NCBI RefSeq assembly: GCF_014200575.1
Contig: NZ_JACHBZ010000016.1
Span: 71,224 to 135,223, forward strand
Source: Mucilaginibacter saanensis
GTDB taxonomy: Bacteria > Bacteroidota > Bacteroidia > Sphingobacteriales > Sphingobacteriaceae
DNA: 64,000 nt
Direction of reading: 5' to 3'
Below, piece after piece: positions 62,394 through 64,000 of this stretch (position 1 is its first letter; the number at the start of each line of letters is the position of its first letter). Both the position numbers and the translations under genes were made by a program. The notes under the pieces are model-generated. The model did not search any database, was not told the origin of the DNA, and saw nothing but the letters and a program-made list of their open reading frames with translations.

Positions 62394-63602
62394 ATGATAC
62401 TTCAATCTGCCCTTAACCAAGTTATCGAAACACAAAAAACGAACTTGGCGCAAAAAGATCCTGGGCTGAAAAGGGATGCGCTGGCAACTTTGCCAGACTT
62501 ATCGGCGTTTGCATTAATTGTTTCGGGAATAAGGAGATGCGGAAAAAGCACGCTGCTTTTCCAATTACTCAAAGAGAGGTATCCTGATGCATTATATCTT
62601 AATTTTGAAGATCCCCGGCTTTATGAATTCGGCCCTACCGACTTCGCCAGGCTGGATGAATCCATAAAGGCCAGCGGAAGTAGTGTGCTTTTTTTTGACG
62701 AGATCCAAATTATCCCAGAATGGGAAAGATATGCGAGGCAAAAACTGGACGAGGATTATAAATTAGTAATAACGGGTTCTAATGCTTCTTTATTAAGCAG
62801 GGAGTTAGGAACCAGATTAACCGGACGGCATATCACAAAAGAGCTTTTCCCTTTCTCTTATCACGAATTTTGCGCTCTCAAGGGATTATCTTACGATAAA
62901 CCCTCCTTATTGAACTATTTAGAATTAGGCGGCTTCCCGGAATATTTAAAGCAAGGGATACCTGAAATATTAAATCAATTATTCGAGGATATTTTGATCA
63001 GGGACATAGCGGTACGCTACAGCATCAGGGATGTTAAGACTTTGCAACGGCTGGCATTTTATCTGCTCTCCAATGTTTCAAAGTTGATCACAGGTAACAG
63101 GCTCAAAACGCTGTTTGAGATCGGGTCTACCAGTACGGTCATGGAGTATTTGTCGCACCTGGAATATTCATATCTATTACAATTCGTGCCAAAATTCAGC
63201 TATTCTTTAAGAAAACAGATCGCAAACCCGAGGAAAGTTTACGCCATAGATACCGGCCTGATCAATGTTAATTCAGGTTCTTTTACAGAAGATAATGGCA
63301 GAAAGTTTGAGAATTTGGTTTACCTGCACCTGCGTCAAAAACACCGGGAGATCTATTATTTTGCTGAAAAGAATGAATGCGATTTCGTTATCACAAATAA
63401 CGGCAAATTAGTGGAGGCCGTTCAGGTTTGTTTTGAATTAAACCCTGATAATATCAACCGTGAGTTGGATGGTGTGGTTGAAGCGCTTACATTTTTCAAT
63501 GCTGATGAAGGCTTTATCGTGACGCTTGATCAAACCGATCGCCTGGAGAAAAATGGTAAAGTTGTTCATGTAGTTCCGGCTCATCAATATTTATCAAAGT
63601 AA
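62394..63602 (+). CDS. AAA-type ATPase with C-terminal DUF4143
   Basis: A 402-residue protein. The P-loop is GIRRCGKST (45-53), the Walker B VLFFDEIQ (98-105), then a sensor-like VITGSNASLL and GRHITKELFPFSYHEF typical of the family. The C-terminal DUF4143 part has a winged-helix followed by a nuclease-like stretch (KFENLVYLHLRQKHREIYYFAEKNECDFVI, E..QVCFEL) similar to the PD-(D/E)XK-like fold. Such genes are common, solitary and of unknown role, perhaps DNA- or toxin-related. It is flanked by repeats and has its own promoter-like inverted repeat. Confidence 0.92.
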   Translation: MILQSALNQVIETQKTNLAQKDPGLKRDALATLPDLSAFALIVSGIRRCGKSTLLFQLLKERYPDALYLNFEDPRLYEFGPTDFARLDESIKASGSSVLFFDEIQIIPEWERYARQKLDEDYKLVITGSNASLLSRELGTRLTGRHITKELFPFSYHEFCALKGLSYDKPSLLNYLELGGFPEYLKQGIPEILNQLFEDILIRDIAVRYSIRDVKTLQRLAFYLLSNVSKLITGNRLKTLFEIGSTSTVMEYLSHLEYSYLLQFVPKFSYSLRKQIANPRKVYAIDTGLINVNSGSFTEDNGRKFENLVYLHLRQKHREIYYFAEKNECDFVITNNGKLVEAVQVCFELNPDNINRELDGVVEALTFFNADEGFIVTLDQTDRLEKNGKVVHVVPAHQYLSK

Positions 63603-63655
63603 TGATGGTGAAAAGTATGTGCATTTCGTGTACATTGCTTCTTGCACCCCCACTC

Positions 63656-63691
63656 GGAAGGAACTACCGAAAATCTTCGATAGTTCCTTCC
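63656..63691 (+). terminator. Hairpin after the ATPase gene
   Basis: Arms GGAAGGAACTA (63656-63666) and TAGTTCCTTCC (63681-63691). It starts 54 nt after the stop codon. No strong T-run, so it may be a terminator or another structured site. Confidence 0.45.
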
Positions 63692-63932
63692 GCTGACGTT
63701 AAAATACAACCTGAAACGTAGACAGGCGAAAAATTATTCGATAATCCCAATTCTCACTCGATCCTGCCCTAATGGTGGGATTTCCTGTCAATTTTTTTCG
63801 TCCATGCTTGAGTCTTATTGGAAGATTCTAAGAAATGTTCAGTAGATACCGGACAAATTATCTTGCTTTCGGCAAACTTTGTTTCAATTAAAGTAGCGAT
63901 CTGCCTGGAGATTCTGATGAACCAGACCACCT

Positions 63933-64000
63933 GATTCCGGGGCAAGCTGACCACCAATTCCGGGGCAAACTGACCAGGGGATTCCGGGACAAACTGACCA
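63933..64000. repeat. Tandem 23-24-nt repeats at the right edge (IS21-like terminal repeats)
   Basis: Three head-to-tail units, each GATTCCGGGGCAAGCTGACC-like: 63933-63955, 63956-63979 and 63980-64000 (cut by the window). Consensus ATTCCGGGGCAAACTGACCA plus 3-4 spacer bases. Multiple internal copies of such a motif are typical of the ends of IS21-family elements. No istA/istB gene is in the window, so the element would lie outside or be a remnant. The rest of 63692-63932 shows no convincing gene. Confidence 0.6.

Noticed and set aside
63769..63957. 62-codon leftward ORF at the right edge
   Set aside because: It starts inside the tandem repeats and has no similarity to known IS21 proteins that I can recognise.
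1..64000. CRISPR array, tRNA or rRNA gene
   Set aside because: No regular direct repeats with unique spacers and no tRNA- or rRNA-like sequence was recognised by eye; the short tandem repeats at 63933-64000 have no spacers.

Overview
The window is chromosomal DNA from a Bacteroidota bacterium, most likely a Sphingobacteriaceae member such as Mucilaginibacter or Pedobacter. Evidence: three SusC/SusD glycan-import pairs, many Sec and lipoprotein exo-enzymes, a DUF6377/SusR-like regulator, an ECF sigma/FecR/STN-SusC cascade, weak Shine-Dalgarno sites and AT-rich intergenic DNA. The genus is an inference from gene style. I saw no rRNA, tRNA or CRISPR.

Layout. (1) 1-24795 is a large polysaccharide utilization locus. 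A rightward operon holds a SusC cut by the window edge, SusD, a DUF3823 lipoprotein, a two-domain lipoprotein, two tandem GH43 enzymes and a GH71/99-like enzyme. A converging leftward set holds GH3, a second GH71/99-like enzyme, GH92, a membrane-anchored sensor/transcription factor, an SGNH-alpha/beta-hydrolase fusion and a DUF5703 enzyme. At the point of convergence sits an intact IS1595-family element (9189-11355) with TIRs, an 8-bp target duplication and a KilA-N passenger gene; REP-like palindromes lie around it. (2) 25263-30463 is a set of small redox and regulatory genes: TetR with a TetX-like monooxygenase, divergent SDR, AraC, DUF1348/NTF2-like and ArsR. (3) 30520-46735 is a second PUL. 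It has a GH37 trehalase, SusR-like regulator and SusC/SusD ending in a strong terminator, followed by a tight operon of a GyrI-like-domain protein, a giant VCBS/FG-GAP lipoprotein, a secreted GH65 enzyme and a vanadium haloperoxidase-like lipoprotein. (4) 47054-58154 is a third PUL made only of uptake and control parts: ECF sigma, FecR, STN-type SusC, SusD and two binding lipoproteins, with an AraC gene downstream. (5) 58155-64000 is a loosely organised region: Crp/Fnr regulator, two SDR-type oxidoreductases, a small hypothetical, a DUF4143 ATPase, and IS21-like terminal repeats at the right edge.

How it works together (inference). PUL 1 combines GH43, GH3, GH92, GH71/99-like and esterase activities, which suggests a decorated hemicellulose or mannose-containing glycan. 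PUL 2 is centred on trehalose or a related alpha-glucoside, from GH37 plus GH65. PUL 3 imports an unknown glycan and probably relies on enzymes encoded elsewhere. The observations most worth following are the IS1595 transposon with a KilA-N cargo, the haloperoxidase/VCBS/GH65 operon beside a trehalase PUL, the ToxR-like membrane regulator with a kelch-type sensor, and the A7 slip site that separates a lipoprotein signal from its glycosidase.
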